Part shown: positions 1 through 8,774 of the stretch, piece after piece
Position numbering within the stretch: the stretch's first letter is position 1
Layout of the letters: each line of letters starts with the position of its first letter
Assembly (NCBI GenBank): GCA_025869365.1
Contig: JAOZVV010000156.1
Location: 62,001 to 126,000, forward strand
DNA: 64,000 bases
Reading direction: 5' to 3'
Source of the DNA: Pseudonocardia sp.
Lineage (GTDB): Bacteria > Actinomycetota > Actinomycetes > Mycobacteriales > Pseudonocardiaceae
Position numbers and translations under genes: made by a program
The notes under the pieces: model-generated
What the model was told of the DNA's origin: nothing
The model's database searches: none
Seen by the model: the letters and a program-made list of their open reading frames with translations, nothing else

Positions 1-654
1 GACGGGCCGGGCGAGCGCGGTGTCCCCGTGCAGGGCGGGCCCGTCGACGAGGAACCGGTGCACCCCGGCCGCGGCGTAGCCCACCTCCATGCCGGGCGCG
101 TAGCCGCACTCGGGCGCCCAGATCCCCGCCGGCCGCGTCCCGGTGCGCAGGGCCGCGTCGGCGAGGCCCGCCTCGAGCGCGAACGCGCGCACCCGCGGGT
201 CCAGCAGGGGGCCGAACGGGTGCGTGGCCGGTCCACCGAGCAGCTCGACCGCGCCCGCGTCCGCGAGGCCGCGGAACACCGGCGACCCCCCGTGCCGCCA
301 GCGCGTCTCGAACTCCGCCAGCGCGGCCGCGGAGGCCCGGTGCTCGTAGGCCGCGGGTCCCGGCAGCCGGGGCGCGGCACCGTGGGCCCGGAGCTGCCAG
401 CCGCCGAGCCAGTCGTGCACCCCGCGCAGGGCGTACGGGTCGTCGAGCTGCGCGGCCAGGACCGGGGTGACACCGAGGGTCACCAGGTCCCGGCGGCCCT
501 CGTCCGCGAGGCGGCGCAGCACGGCCGTCACCGGCAGGTACGAGTGCGCCCACGCCTGGTAGAGCCACTCCTCGCCGACCGGCCAGCGGCCGTGGTGCGG
601 GAGCCAGGGCAGGTGGCTGTGCAGGACCAGGCAGAACGTCCCGACCGGCCTCAC
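1..654 (-). CDS. GH57 family alpha-glucan branching-type enzyme, N-terminal part (cut by window edge)
   Basis: About 218 N-terminal residues are visible; the rest lies left of the window. The protein opens with FCLVLHSHLPWLPHHG and continues with TLGVTPVLAAQLDDPY, both typical of the GH57/DUF1957 barrel. WAPECGYAPG, near residue 180, contains the glutamate expected to be the GH57 nucleophile. The family makes alpha-1,6 branches in glucans; the mycobacterial counterpart is Rv3031 in the methylglucose-lipopolysaccharide/glycogen locus. The GTG start overlaps the TGA of the upstream methyltransferase (GTGA), so the two are translationally coupled. Branching rather than hydrolytic activity is inferred from that context. 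Confidence 0.85.
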   Translation of the reverse strand, partial: MRPVGTFCLVLHSHLPWLPHHGRWPVGEEWLYQAWAHSYLPVTAVLRRLADEGRRDLVTLGVTPVLAAQLDDPYALRGVHDWLGGWQLRAHGAAPRLPGPAAYEHRASAAALAEFETRWRHGGSPVFRGLADAGAVELLGGPATHPFGPLLDPRVRAFALEAGLADAALRTGTRPAGIWAPECGYAPGMEVGYAAAGVHRFLVDGPALHGDTALARPV

Positions 655-1409
655 GGGCGGACCGCGGACACCACGAGATCGAGGCTCGCGTCGAGGTCGT
701 CGGCAGTCAGGACGAAGTCCGCCGTCGTCACGGACCCGACGTCCGCGCGCAGCTCCGGGGGCCACTCGCCGCCGCCCACCGCGACCGCCACCTGCGCCTC
801 GACGAGCGAGCCGTGGCGTGCGTCGAGCTCGCGCAGCCGCGGTCCGTGGTGCAGCCCCTGCATCCCGACGTCCGCGAAACCCGCCTCCGCGACGAGGGAC
901 CCGAGCTCGGCGGGGGAGAGCTCACGGGTGTGGAACGGGTTGAGCGGGGTGTCCAGGCCGGGGGAGAACGTGATCCGGTTCGGCGTGGAGACGACCAGGC
1001 CGCCGCCCGGCCGGAGCACCCGCAGGCACTCGCGCAGGAACAGCCCCTGGTCCCACAGGTGCTCGATGACCTGGAGCGACACGACCACGTCCACGGAGGC
1101 GTCGGCGAGGGGCAGGGCCACCAGGTTCGCCCGGGCCACCCCGACCGCGGGGTAGCGGCGGGCGACGTGCGCGGCCGTCACGACGTCGTAGTCCAGCCCG
1201 ACGACCCGGTGCGCGACGCCGGCCAGCAGGTTCGCCCCGTAGCCCTCCCCGCAGCCGGCCTCCAGGACCGTCGCCCCGGCGCACCGGGACAGCTGGGCCG
1301 CGTACACGGCCTCGTGCCGGCGGAACCAGTAGTTCTCCTCGGGGATCCCGGGCACGGTCCGTTCGCCGGTGAGGGGGAGGCCCGGGAGCGCATCGGCGGA
1401 GAACGTCAC
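651..1409 (-). CDS. SAM-dependent class I methyltransferase, Rv3030-like
   Basis: This 252-residue protein has the SAM-binding motif VLEAGCGEGYGANLL, an acidic second strand (VVGLDYD), and the Methyltransf_11 signature VVVSLQVIEHLWDQG followed by LRVLRPGGGLVVSTPN. The order methyltransferase then GH57 matches mycobacterial Rv3030-Rv3031, where the enzyme acts on methylated glucan lipopolysaccharide. The GTG at 1409 was chosen because the conserved N-terminus begins just after it; the open frame runs much further upstream but codes only low-complexity shadow sequence. The exact sugar substrate cannot be read from the sequence. Confidence 0.85.
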   Translation of the reverse strand: MTFSADALPGLPLTGERTVPGIPEENYWFRRHEAVYAAQLSRCAGATVLEAGCGEGYGANLLAGVAHRVVGLDYDVVTAAHVARRYPAVGVARANLVALPLADASVDVVVSLQVIEHLWDQGLFLRECLRVLRPGGGLVVSTPNRITFSPGLDTPLNPFHTRELSPAELGSLVAEAGFADVGMQGLHHGPRLRELDARHGSLVEAQVAVAVGGGEWPPELRADVGSVTTADFVLTADDLDASLDLVVSAVRP

Positions 1410-1652
1410 CTCGTCACGGTGCCAGGACGGTCGGTCACCTCGACCTCCGGGGCCCAGTACCGCGTTCCTCCGACGAACGGCCGAATGTTCTGTGCGATCG
1501 GCCGATATTTGCGGGAGCGGCCGAAAAATCCGTTCGGACTGTAACTCTGATCTCGCCTGCTCCGAGCCAGATATAGGGATTGGTTGCATGCTCGGGGTGG
1601 GGGCGGCGCAGCGCCCGGTGAATGACCATGAATCATCTGCGGGGGTGGATGC
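1410..1652. promoter_or_regulatory. Divergent intergenic region between methyltransferase and polysaccharide operon
   Basis: This 243-bp gap is clearly richer in A/T than its surroundings, for example GATATTTG and GAAAAATCC near 1500-1530. It must hold promoters for both directions. TAACTC at 1542 and TATAGG at 1573 are weak -10-like hexamers; neither has a convincing -35 partner. It marks the left junction of the polysaccharide locus. Confidence 0.4.
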
Positions 1653-2777
1653 ATGATCGCGAAATCGTTCGCGCGTATCGCGGTGATCGGATTCGGGTAC
1701 TGGGGGAGCAAGCACGTCCGGGTTCTCGGCACCGTGCCCGGTGTCGACGTGACCGTCGTGGACCCGGACCTCGACCGGCTGGCCGACGCCGTGTCGCACT
1801 ACCCGACGGTGCGGACGGCGAGTCACCTCGCCGCCGTCGCCGACGACCTGGACGCGGTCGTGATCGCGACGCCGCCGTCGACCCATCACGCCCTGGCGGC
1901 CGAGGCGCTGGCCGCCGGGCTGCACGTGATGGTGGAGAAACCGCTGGCCACCTCGGTGAGCGAGGCCGAGTCCCTCGTCGAGGCCGCCGAGTCCGCGGGC
2001 CTGACGCTCATGGTCGGGCACACGTTCGAGTACAACCCCGCCGTGCGGCGCCTGCGGGACATCGTCCGCTCCGGGGTGCTCGGCCGGATCCTCTACATCG
2101 ACGCGGCGCGGCTCAACCTGGGCATCTACCAGCGAGATGTCAACGTCATCTGGGATCTCGCACCGCACGACATCTCCATCGCCTCCTACGTCCTGGACGC
2201 GATGCCGATCTCGACGGCCGTGTGGGCCTGGCGCAACGTCGGCCGCGGACATCCCGATGTGGCCTATCTGCGGCTGGACTTTCCGGACACGCATGCATTC
2301 ATCCACGTCAGCTGGCTGAATCCGGAAAAAGTTCGGCGAATCACGATCGTCGGTGAGCGGCAGATGGTCGTCTACGACGATCTCTCGGACAACGAACGCA
2401 TCCGCATCTACGACATCGGTGTGGATCCGGACGTGACCGATTCCGAACCGGCGACCGGCAACATGCCGATGAGCTATCGGACCGGCGACATCACCTCGCC
2501 GTACCTCCCGTTCAGCGAGCCGCTGATGGTCGAGGACCAGCACTTCGTGCAGTGTCTGCGCGGCGAGGCCGTTCCGGACACGCCGGGTCGGCGCGGCCTC
2601 GACGTCGTCCGGGTGCTCGAGGCGACCGATCGCGCCCTGGCCACGGGGTCCGCCACGTGGGTCGGGGACGACCGGGGCGTCCTGCCCGGCGGTCCGGGCG
2701 TGCTGGACGAGCCGGACCTGCGCCGGATCCCGGCGCAGGAGCGGCGCAGCCTCCCGCGTCGATCGGCCCGATGGTGA
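1653..2777 (+). CDS. Gfo/Idh/MocA family sugar dehydrogenase (WbpB/WlbA-like)
   Basis: This 374-residue protein has an N-terminal Rossmann fold with GFGYWG at residues 13-18 and the family signature EKP at 95-97. The catalytic region follows as DLAPHDISIAS, with His172 and Asp173. Family members such as WbpB and WlbA oxidise the 3-position of UDP-sugars using NAD. The next gene is a DegT aminotransferase, so the pair would make a 3-amino sugar nucleotide for the polysaccharide. The ATG start is preceded by GGGGGTGG. Substrate identity is inferred from neighbours only. Confidence 0.85.
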   Translation: MIAKSFARIAVIGFGYWGSKHVRVLGTVPGVDVTVVDPDLDRLADAVSHYPTVRTASHLAAVADDLDAVVIATPPSTHHALAAEALAAGLHVMVEKPLATSVSEAESLVEAAESAGLTLMVGHTFEYNPAVRRLRDIVRSGVLGRILYIDAARLNLGIYQRDVNVIWDLAPHDISIASYVLDAMPISTAVWAWRNVGRGHPDVAYLRLDFPDTHAFIHVSWLNPEKVRRITIVGERQMVVYDDLSDNERIRIYDIGVDPDVTDSEPATGNMPMSYRTGDITSPYLPFSEPLMVEDQHFVQCLRGEAVPDTPGRRGLDVVRVLEATDRALATGSATWVGDDRGVLPGGPGVLDEPDLRRIPAQERRSLPRRSARW

Positions 2778-3958
2778 GCCGCCCGCCGGTGATCGGCCGG
2801 GCGGTGGCGGTACCGCCGGGAACCCCGGACCAGGGTGTCCCGTTCCTCGATCTCGGGTCCGATCTCGCGGACTCGGCCCGGCTGCGTGCCGAGCTCGACG
2901 AGGCGTGGAGCCGCACGGTCGGGAGCGCGCGGTTCGTCGGCGGTCCGGAGGTCGCGGCCTTCGAGGCCGAGTTCGCCGAGTACTGCGGGGTGGCGAACTG
3001 CGTCGGGGTCGGGAACGGGACGGACGCCCTGGAACTGGTGCTGGCGGCACTCGGTGTCGGACCCGGTGACGAGGTGGTCGTCCCCGGGGCGACCTTCGTC
3101 GCCACGGCCGAGGCGGTGGTCGGGGTGGGGGCCGTGCCGCGCTTCGTCGACGTCCGCCCGGACACCCTGCTGCTCGACCCGGCCGCGGTCGAGGCGGCGA
3201 TCGGGCCCCGCACGGTGGCGGTCGTGGCCGTGCACCTCTACGGGCAGGTGGCCGACATGGACGCGCTCGCCGTGGTGACCCGGCGCCACGGCCTCGCCCT
3301 CGTCGAGGACGCGGCGCAGGCGCACGGGGCGCGCCTGTCCGGCCGGCGGGCGGGCTCGATCGGCGTCGCCGCCGCGTTCAGCTTCTATCCCGGCAAGAAC
3401 CTGGGTGCGCTCGGCGACGGCGGTGCGGTCGTGACCGACGACGACGCGCTGGCGGGCCGCGTCCGCCGGGCCGCGGACCACGGGAGGTCCGGAAAGGATC
3501 GTCACGTGCACGTGGTGCCGGGGCGCAACAGCCGACTCGACGGCCTGCAGGCCGCGTTCCTGCGGGTCAAGCTGCGCGGGCTCGACGACGCCAACGCGGC
3601 GAGGGCGGCGGCGATGGCGCGCTACCGCGCGGCCCTGCCGCCGGGCTGCGTGCCCCTGGCCGTCCAGCCCGCCGCGGAGCCCGTCCACCACCTCGCGGTC
3701 GTGCAGGTCGAGGACCGGGCGGCCGCGACCCGGGCGCTGACGGCGGCGGACATCGGCTGGGGCCTGCACTATCCCGTTCCCTGCCAGCGCCAGCCCGCGT
3801 TCCTGCGCGACGGCCGTCGGCCGGAGACGCTCCCGGTCGCCGACGCGGCGGCCGAGCGGGTCCTCTCGCTCCCGATGTTCCCCACCCTGACCGCGGAGCA
3901 GGTGGGCCGGGTGTGCGCGGTGCTGGCCTCGGTCCCGGCGCTCGGGGGTGCGGCGTGA
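2771..3958 (+). CDS. DegT/DnrJ/EryC1 family PLP-dependent sugar aminotransferase
   Basis: This 395-residue fold-type I aminotransferase has the cofactor region GNGTDALELVL, then VVPGATFVATAEAV, EDAAQAHGA, and the Schiff-base lysine at residue 209 in FSFYPGKNLGALGDGG. It should transaminate the keto-sugar made by the preceding dehydrogenase (WbpE-like role). ATGGTGA at the junction overlaps the upstream TGA; either the ATG (2771) or the GTG one codon later could start translation. No acetyltransferase of the WbpD type follows, so the amino sugar may stay free or be acylated by one of the FemAB-like proteins in the locus. Confidence 0.9.
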   Translation: MVSRPPVIGRAVAVPPGTPDQGVPFLDLGSDLADSARLRAELDEAWSRTVGSARFVGGPEVAAFEAEFAEYCGVANCVGVGNGTDALELVLAALGVGPGDEVVVPGATFVATAEAVVGVGAVPRFVDVRPDTLLLDPAAVEAAIGPRTVAVVAVHLYGQVADMDALAVVTRRHGLALVEDAAQAHGARLSGRRAGSIGVAAAFSFYPGKNLGALGDGGAVVTDDDALAGRVRRAADHGRSGKDRHVHVVPGRNSRLDGLQAAFLRVKLRGLDDANAARAAAMARYRAALPPGCVPLAVQPAAEPVHHLAVVQVEDRAAATRALTAADIGWGLHYPVPCQRQPAFLRDGRRPETLPVADAAAERVLSLPMFPTLTAEQVGRVCAVLASVPALGGAA

Positions 3959-4788
3959 ACGCCCTGCGGGAGGGCCTGCGCACGCTGCGGGTGCTCACGG
4001 TCCCGACCACCCCGCCGGTGCTGATGTACCACTTCTTCGGCGAGCCCCCGGCCACCGGTGACCCGTTGCGGCTCTTCGTCGGCAAGGACGAGCTCGCCGC
4101 TCAGCTCGACGACCTCCGCGCCCGCGGCTGGCGGCCGCTGGACCTCGACGGCTACCTGGCGGCGCTGGCCGGCGCACCGACCCCGCGCCGGTCGTTCCTG
4201 CTGACCATCGACGACGGCCACGAGTCCGTCGTGGACGTCGCCGCCCCGATGCTCGCCGCGGCGGGCGTGCCGTCTGTGCTGTTCGTCTGCCCCGGCCTGC
4301 TCGGTGACCGGGCCCGCTGGTCCGAGCACTACCCGGACGAGCCGCTGGCGGGCGTCGAGCGGATCGGGTCGCTGCCGGCCCAGGGCATGGAGCTGGGCGT
4401 CCACGGCCTGGACCACACCCGCCTCGCCGCGGTCGACGCCGAGGTCCGCCGCACGCAGACCGCGGACGCGCGGGCGCTGCTGCAGACGCTGACCGGCGTC
4501 GACGCCCGGTCCTTCGCCTACCCCTTCGGGACCCACGACGCCGACGCCCGCCGGGCCGTGGCCGACGCGGGCTTCGAGGTGGCGTTCGCGGTGGCCCGGG
4601 AGGCGGGCCGGTTCGGGAGGGACCGGGTCTACGTCCGCCGCGGTGACCCGTTGCTGCTCTTCCGGTTCAAGCTCACCGCCGGGTACCGGATCCTGTCCAG
4701 GACGGCGGGCCGGGTGCCGCGGTTGCGGCACTGGGCCCGCACCGTGATCGGCGCCGCGCGCGCCGTGCTGCCCGGGAGACCACGGTGA
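3955..4788 (+). CDS. Polysaccharide deacetylase (carbohydrate esterase 4 type)
   Basis: This 277-residue protein starts at GTG 3955, overlapping the upstream stop (GTGA). The NodB-type core is visible: LTIDDGHES, in which the usual TFDDG appears as TIDDG; the metal-ligand region LGVHGLDHTRL; and RSFAYPFGTHD. Such enzymes remove N-acetyl groups from glycans. In this operon it probably trims the nascent surface polysaccharide or a lipid-linked precursor. No signal peptide is evident, so it may be cytoplasmic or membrane-peripheral. Confidence 0.85.
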   Translation: MNALREGLRTLRVLTVPTTPPVLMYHFFGEPPATGDPLRLFVGKDELAAQLDDLRARGWRPLDLDGYLAALAGAPTPRRSFLLTIDDGHESVVDVAAPMLAAAGVPSVLFVCPGLLGDRARWSEHYPDEPLAGVERIGSLPAQGMELGVHGLDHTRLAAVDAEVRRTQTADARALLQTLTGVDARSFAYPFGTHDADARRAVADAGFEVAFAVAREAGRFGRDRVYVRRGDPLLLFRFKLTAGYRILSRTAGRVPRLRHWARTVIGAARAVLPGRPR

Positions 4789-5414
4789 CCCCGGTCCCGA
4801 CCGGCCGGATCGTCCGGGTCCTCGACGTCGTCGTCGCCTCCCTGCTGCTGGTCCTGCTCAGTCCCGTCATGCTGCTCGTCGCGGCCGGGATCCGGCTGGA
4901 GAGCCGCGGGCCCGCGCTGTTCCGGCAGCGGCGGGTCGGCCGGGGTGGCCGTCCCTTCACGATGCTCAAGTTCCGGACGATGTCCGTCGGCGCCGACGAC
5001 CGTGGGCTGCGGGACCTGATCGGCCGCGAGCTGCGGGGCGAGGACACGGTCGTCGACGGCAGCTCGAAGCTCGCGGGGGACTCGCGGGTCACCACGCTCG
5101 GCAACCTCCTGCGGCGCTCCAGCCTCGACGAGCTGCCGCAGCTGTTCAACGTGATCCGCGGCGACATGGCGATGGTGGGCCCGCGACCGTGCCTGGAGTG
5201 GGAGGCGGCGCTGTTCCCGCAGGAGTTCCTGCCGCGCTTCGGGGTGCGGCCCGGGCTCACGGGCCTCTGGCAGGTGAGCGGGCGCAGCCGGCTCGGCACG
5301 CTGGACATGCTCCGCCTCGACGTCGAGTACGTCCGGACCCGTTCGCTGCGGGTGGACCTGCTCATCCTCACCCGGACGGTCCCGGCCCTGCTGCGGGGGA
5401 ACGGTGCCCGATGA
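4785..5414 (+). CDS. Undecaprenyl-phosphate sugar phosphotransferase (initiating, WcaJ/EpsL class, short form)
   Basis: This 209-residue protein has one N-terminal membrane helix (VVVASLLLVLLSPVMLLVAA), then the bacterial sugar-transferase domain: FRQRRVGRGGRPFTMLKFRTM, RRSSLDELPQLFNVIRGDM, MVGPRP and VRPGLTGLWQVSGR. It lacks the long N-terminal membrane domain of WbaP-type proteins. It would load the first sugar-1-phosphate onto undecaprenyl phosphate and so start repeat-unit assembly. The GTG start overlaps the preceding TGA. Confidence 0.93.
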   Translation: MTPVPTGRIVRVLDVVVASLLLVLLSPVMLLVAAGIRLESRGPALFRQRRVGRGGRPFTMLKFRTMSVGADDRGLRDLIGRELRGEDTVVDGSSKLAGDSRVTTLGNLLRRSSLDELPQLFNVIRGDMAMVGPRPCLEWEAALFPQEFLPRFGVRPGLTGLWQVSGRSRLGTLDMLRLDVEYVRTRSLRVDLLILTRTVPALLRGNGAR

Positions 5415-6391
5415 CCACGCTCTTCCTCGCCACCACCGGCGGGCACCTCACCCAGCTGGTCGCGCTCGCCGAGCGCATCCCGCCGGACCGGGGCGAGGTG
5501 TGGGTGACCCACGCCAACGAGCAGAGCCGCTCCCTGCTCGACGGCCGGGACGTCGTCTACCTGCCCTACGTCGGCGTGCGGGACGTGCCCGGCGTCCTGC
5601 GCTGCGTGCCCGTCGCCCGGGAGCTGCTGCGCCGCAGGCGGCTGACGCGGGCGGTGTCGACCGGCTCCGGGATCGCCCTGGGGTTCCTGCCCTACCTCGC
5701 CGCCCGGGGCGTCGACTGCCACTACATCGAGAGCGCGGCCCGCGTCGGCGGCCCCTCGCTGACCGGGCGGCTGCTGCGCCGGGTCCCCCGCGTGCACACC
5801 TACACCCAGCACCGGGGCTGGGCCGATGACCACTGGCACTACGGCGGCAACGGGTTCGACGCCTACGAGGCGACGCCCGCGGTCCGCGGCCCGGTGCCCG
5901 GGTCACCGCTGCGGGTGGTGGTCACCGTCGGCACCGCCCACGAGTTCCCGTTCCGCAGGCTGTTCGTCCGGCTGGCCGGGCTGCTCCGCTGCGGGGGTGA
6001 GCTCCAACGCGCGGTGGGACGGCCGGTGGAGGTGCTCTGGCAGAGCGGCGGCACCCCGGTCGACGACCTGCGGATCGACGCCGTCCCGTTCCTGCCGGCG
6101 ACCGAGCTGGCGGCGGCGCTCGCCCGCGCGGACGTCGTCGTCAGCCACGCGGGCACGGGCTCCGCGCTGGCCAGCCTGGAGGCGGGCCGGTTCGCGGTGG
6201 TGGTGCCGCGGGAGGCCCGGCTGGGCGAGGCGGGGGACGACCACCAGCGTGAGCTGGCCCGCGAGCTCGACGGGCGCGGCCTGGCCCGGCACCGGGAGGT
6301 CGGCACCCTCGGCGTCGACGACCTGCTGGAGACCCTGGCCACGTCGGTGCGCCGGGTGTCCACGGTCCCGGCCTTCGCCCTGAGGACCTGA
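5411..6391 (+). CDS. Fused Alg14/Alg13-like (PssD-PssE type) glycosyltransferase
   Basis: This 326-residue protein begins MTTLFLATTGGHLTQLVALA, the Alg14/PssD donor-anchoring fold, through about residue 170. From about residue 175 it continues with VVVTVGTAHEFPFRRLFVRL and VVSHAGTGSALASLEAGRFAVVVPR, the Alg13/PssE glycosyltransferase-28 C-terminal fold. In many bacteria these are two genes whose products form one transferase adding a hexuronic acid or hexose to the lipid-linked primer. Here both halves are in one chain. ATGA overlap with the initiating transferase suggests it adds the second sugar. Confidence 0.85.
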   Translation: MTTLFLATTGGHLTQLVALAERIPPDRGEVWVTHANEQSRSLLDGRDVVYLPYVGVRDVPGVLRCVPVARELLRRRRLTRAVSTGSGIALGFLPYLAARGVDCHYIESAARVGGPSLTGRLLRRVPRVHTYTQHRGWADDHWHYGGNGFDAYEATPAVRGPVPGSPLRVVVTVGTAHEFPFRRLFVRLAGLLRCGGELQRAVGRPVEVLWQSGGTPVDDLRIDAVPFLPATELAAALARADVVVSHAGTGSALASLEAGRFAVVVPREARLGEAGDDHQRELARELDGRGLARHREVGTLGVDDLLETLATSVRRVSTVPAFALRT

Positions 6392-6392
6392 G

Positions 6393-7466
6393 GTGTCCCG
6401 CACCGTGCCCGGGCCCCCGGCGACGCGGGCCGCGGAGGTCGACCCGCGGACGGACCCGGCCTGGGAGCTGCTGGCCCGCACCGGCCGGGGGAGCCTGTTC
6501 ACCTCCCCGCGGTGGATCCGGGCGGTCTGTGGCACCTACGGGTTCACCCCGCACGCGGTGGTGGTGCGCGACGCCGCGGACGAGCCCGCGGGCGGGCTCG
6601 CCTGGGTCCCGCTCGACGATCCCCGGGGCGAACGGCTCTCCAGCCTGCCCTTCTCCGACCACGCCGATCCGCCGTGCCCGGACGCCGGAACGTGGGCGCG
6701 GGTGCTCGACGCCTCCGGGGCCGCCGCTGCCGGAACGGCCCCGTTCGTGCTGCGCTGCTTCTCGGACTCCCCGGCGGTCGGCGACCCCCGGCTGCGCACG
6801 ACGGGCCGCGTGGCCTGGCACGGCACCCGGCTCGACGCGTCCCCCGGCGAGCTGGCGGCCCGGCTCGATCCCTCGGCCCGGCGCGCGGTGGCGAAGGCGG
6901 AGCGCTCCGGCGTCGTCGTCGACCTGCGGGGCGACCTCGACGCGGTCCGCACGTTCCACGGCCTGCACGTGCGGCTGCGCAAGGACAAGTACCGCATGCT
7001 CGCGCCGCCGCTGGAGTTCTTCGAGCGGATCTGGGCGGAGTTCGCGCCGCCCGGCCACCTGACCACCGCGCTGGCGCTGCTCGACGGCGAACCGGTGGCC
7101 GGCGCGCTGTTCCTGCAGTGGAACGGCACCCTGTACTACAAGTTCGGCGCCTCCCGCCGCGAGCATCTCGCGGCCCGGCCCAACGACGCCGTCTTCTGGG
7201 CCGGTATCCGGCACGGCCTCGACCGCGGGCTCGTTCTCCTCGACTGGGGCATCAGCGACCTCGACCAGCCGGGCCTCGTCGCCTTCAAGCGGAAGTGGGC
7301 GTCCCACGAACGGAGCGTGCTCACCCTGCGAGCCGGGGCGCCGGACCCCGGGGACACCGCGTTCGGGACGGCCCTGGCCGAGCTCACCCGGCTGCTCACC
7401 GACGCCTCGGTGCCGGACCCGGTGACCGAACGGGCGGGTGCCCTGCTCTACCGCTGGTTCTGCTGA
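6393..7466 (+). CDS. FemAB/BioF2-like GNAT acyltransferase of the polysaccharide operon
   Basis: This 357-residue protein starts at GTG 6393, one base after the upstream stop. The C-terminal GNAT-like half is clear: FHGLHVRLRKDKYRMLAPPLEFFERIW, then GEPVAGALFLQWNGTLYYKFGAS and HGLDRGLVLLDWGISDLDQPGLVAFKRKW. This is the FemAB-related arrangement found in exopolysaccharide loci. Family members transfer aminoacyl or acyl groups to amino sugars or peptides. A role in amidating the amino sugar made by the first two genes is plausible but inferred. It is the last gene of the rightward operon. Confidence 0.8.
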   Translation: MSRTVPGPPATRAAEVDPRTDPAWELLARTGRGSLFTSPRWIRAVCGTYGFTPHAVVVRDAADEPAGGLAWVPLDDPRGERLSSLPFSDHADPPCPDAGTWARVLDASGAAAAGTAPFVLRCFSDSPAVGDPRLRTTGRVAWHGTRLDASPGELAARLDPSARRAVAKAERSGVVVDLRGDLDAVRTFHGLHVRLRKDKYRMLAPPLEFFERIWAEFAPPGHLTTALALLDGEPVAGALFLQWNGTLYYKFGASRREHLAARPNDAVFWAGIRHGLDRGLVLLDWGISDLDQPGLVAFKRKWASHERSVLTLRAGAPDPGDTAFGTALAELTRLLTDASVPDPVTERAGALLYRWFC

Positions 7467-7485
7467 CCCGGCCCGGCACGAGGGC

Positions 7486-8748
7486 TCAGCCCTCGAGGGT
7501 CCGGCGGTGCGCCGCGAGGAACGTCCGCCACCACAGCACCGTGGCCACCCCGCCCGCCACGGCCTGCGCGATCACCGCCGCGAGGACCCCGCCCTGGTAG
7601 CACGCCAGCGCGACGACCACGAGCATCAGCGGGGCCGCGATCGCGCGGACCCGGAAGGACCGCGCCGCCTCCCCGATGACGCGCAACCCGGTGGTCGCCC
7701 CGAAGTTGATCGCCGCCGTCGCGAACACGAAGGCGAGCGGGAGGATCAGGGGGCGGGCCTTCGCCCACACGTCGTCGAGCAGCAGTTCCCCCAGCGGTGC
7801 CGGGACGAGGTAGACCATGAGGCACAGCAGCATCACGGCCGCGGCCATCAGGACGGACCGCCGGAACATCCGGCCGGGGAACTCCGCGGGCGTCGTGTCC
7901 TGCGTGCGCCGCGCGAGCTGTACCAGGAACACCGACACACCGGCCGTCAGGACGTTGACCGGACCGAGGGCGACCAGCGCGCCGCGGAACGCGGCGGTGG
8001 CGCGCAGCCCGGCCATCGCGGTGATGAGGAAGACGATGCCCTGCTGCAGCAGGGCGATCAGGGCGTAGTCCCCGAGCATCGGCAGGATCATCGAGCGGTT
8101 GCCGCGCAGCCACGCCCATCCGGCCCGCGGGCCCGGCCGCCACCGCAGCCGGATCGCGAACACCACCCCCGCGACACCCCCGGACACGACCCAGCAGGCC
8201 AGCACGGCCGAGGGGGAGATGTGCTCGTGGGGCAGCAGGGCGAGTGACCCGAGCGCGCCGACGAGCCAGAGCAGGTCGTTGGCCGAGGCCAGCCACGGCG
8301 ACCCCCGCCAGAACGCGATGTAGCGGGCGACGTCCTGCAGGAGCAGGAACGGCAGCCCCGCTCCGAGCACCAGCAGGGCGCCCATCAGATGGCTGTGGCC
8401 CAGCACGCTCCAGGCCAGCCAGGAGCACAGGGTGAACAGGAGACCGAGGGCGAACGCGGCCGAGACGGCGCGGTCGACGACCTCCCGCCTGGTGTCGGGC
8501 TTCGAGAGCAGCAGGGGATCGCCCACCACGGCGCGGCCGATTCCCACGCACACGAAGTAGGTGGTCATCGCGACGCTGACGATGCCGAACCCCTCGATGC
8601 GCAGCAGGTGGGCGGCGAACAGCGAGACGAGGAGGTTGGTCAGGCTGGACAGCCCCTGGTCGACGATGTTGCCCAGCAACCGCATGGTCTGGGCCCTCGT
8701 CCGCCTGCGGGGCTCCTCGCCCGCGGCCTCGCCGTCGCGAGTGTCCAT
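7486..8748 (-). CDS. Wzx/MATE-type polysaccharide flippase
   Basis: This 420-residue protein is almost entirely hydrophobic with roughly 12 predicted membrane helices, for example SLTNLLVSLFAAHLLRIEGFGIVSVAM at the N-terminus. That first segment resembles the opening of Wzx and other MOP-superfamily exporters. It should flip the undecaprenyl-linked repeat unit to the outside of the membrane. It is convergent with the FemAB-like gene, the two stops being about 20 bp apart, and lies 26 bp downstream of the HprK-like gene. Confidence 0.8.
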   Translation of the reverse strand: MDTRDGEAAGEEPRRRTRAQTMRLLGNIVDQGLSSLTNLLVSLFAAHLLRIEGFGIVSVAMTTYFVCVGIGRAVVGDPLLLSKPDTRREVVDRAVSAAFALGLLFTLCSWLAWSVLGHSHLMGALLVLGAGLPFLLLQDVARYIAFWRGSPWLASANDLLWLVGALGSLALLPHEHISPSAVLACWVVSGGVAGVVFAIRLRWRPGPRAGWAWLRGNRSMILPMLGDYALIALLQQGIVFLITAMAGLRATAAFRGALVALGPVNVLTAGVSVFLVQLARRTQDTTPAEFPGRMFRRSVLMAAAVMLLCLMVYLVPAPLGELLLDDVWAKARPLILPLAFVFATAAINFGATTGLRVIGEAARSFRVRAIAAPLMLVVVALACYQGGVLAAVIAQAVAGGVATVLWWRTFLAAHRRTLEG

Positions 8749-8774
8749 CGCTCAGCCGACCCCCCGGACGGCCA

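Noticed and set aside
28-1155. Long plus-strand ORFs (375 and 243 aa) over the GH57/methyltransferase genes
   Set aside because: Low-complexity Arg/Gly/Pro-rich shadow frames; the minus strand encodes clear GH57 and methyltransferase motifs.
1410-3050. Extension of the methyltransferase ORF to 799 aa
   Set aside because: The added 547 residues are antisense shadow of the dehydrogenase and aminotransferase genes; the conserved N-terminus starts at 1409.
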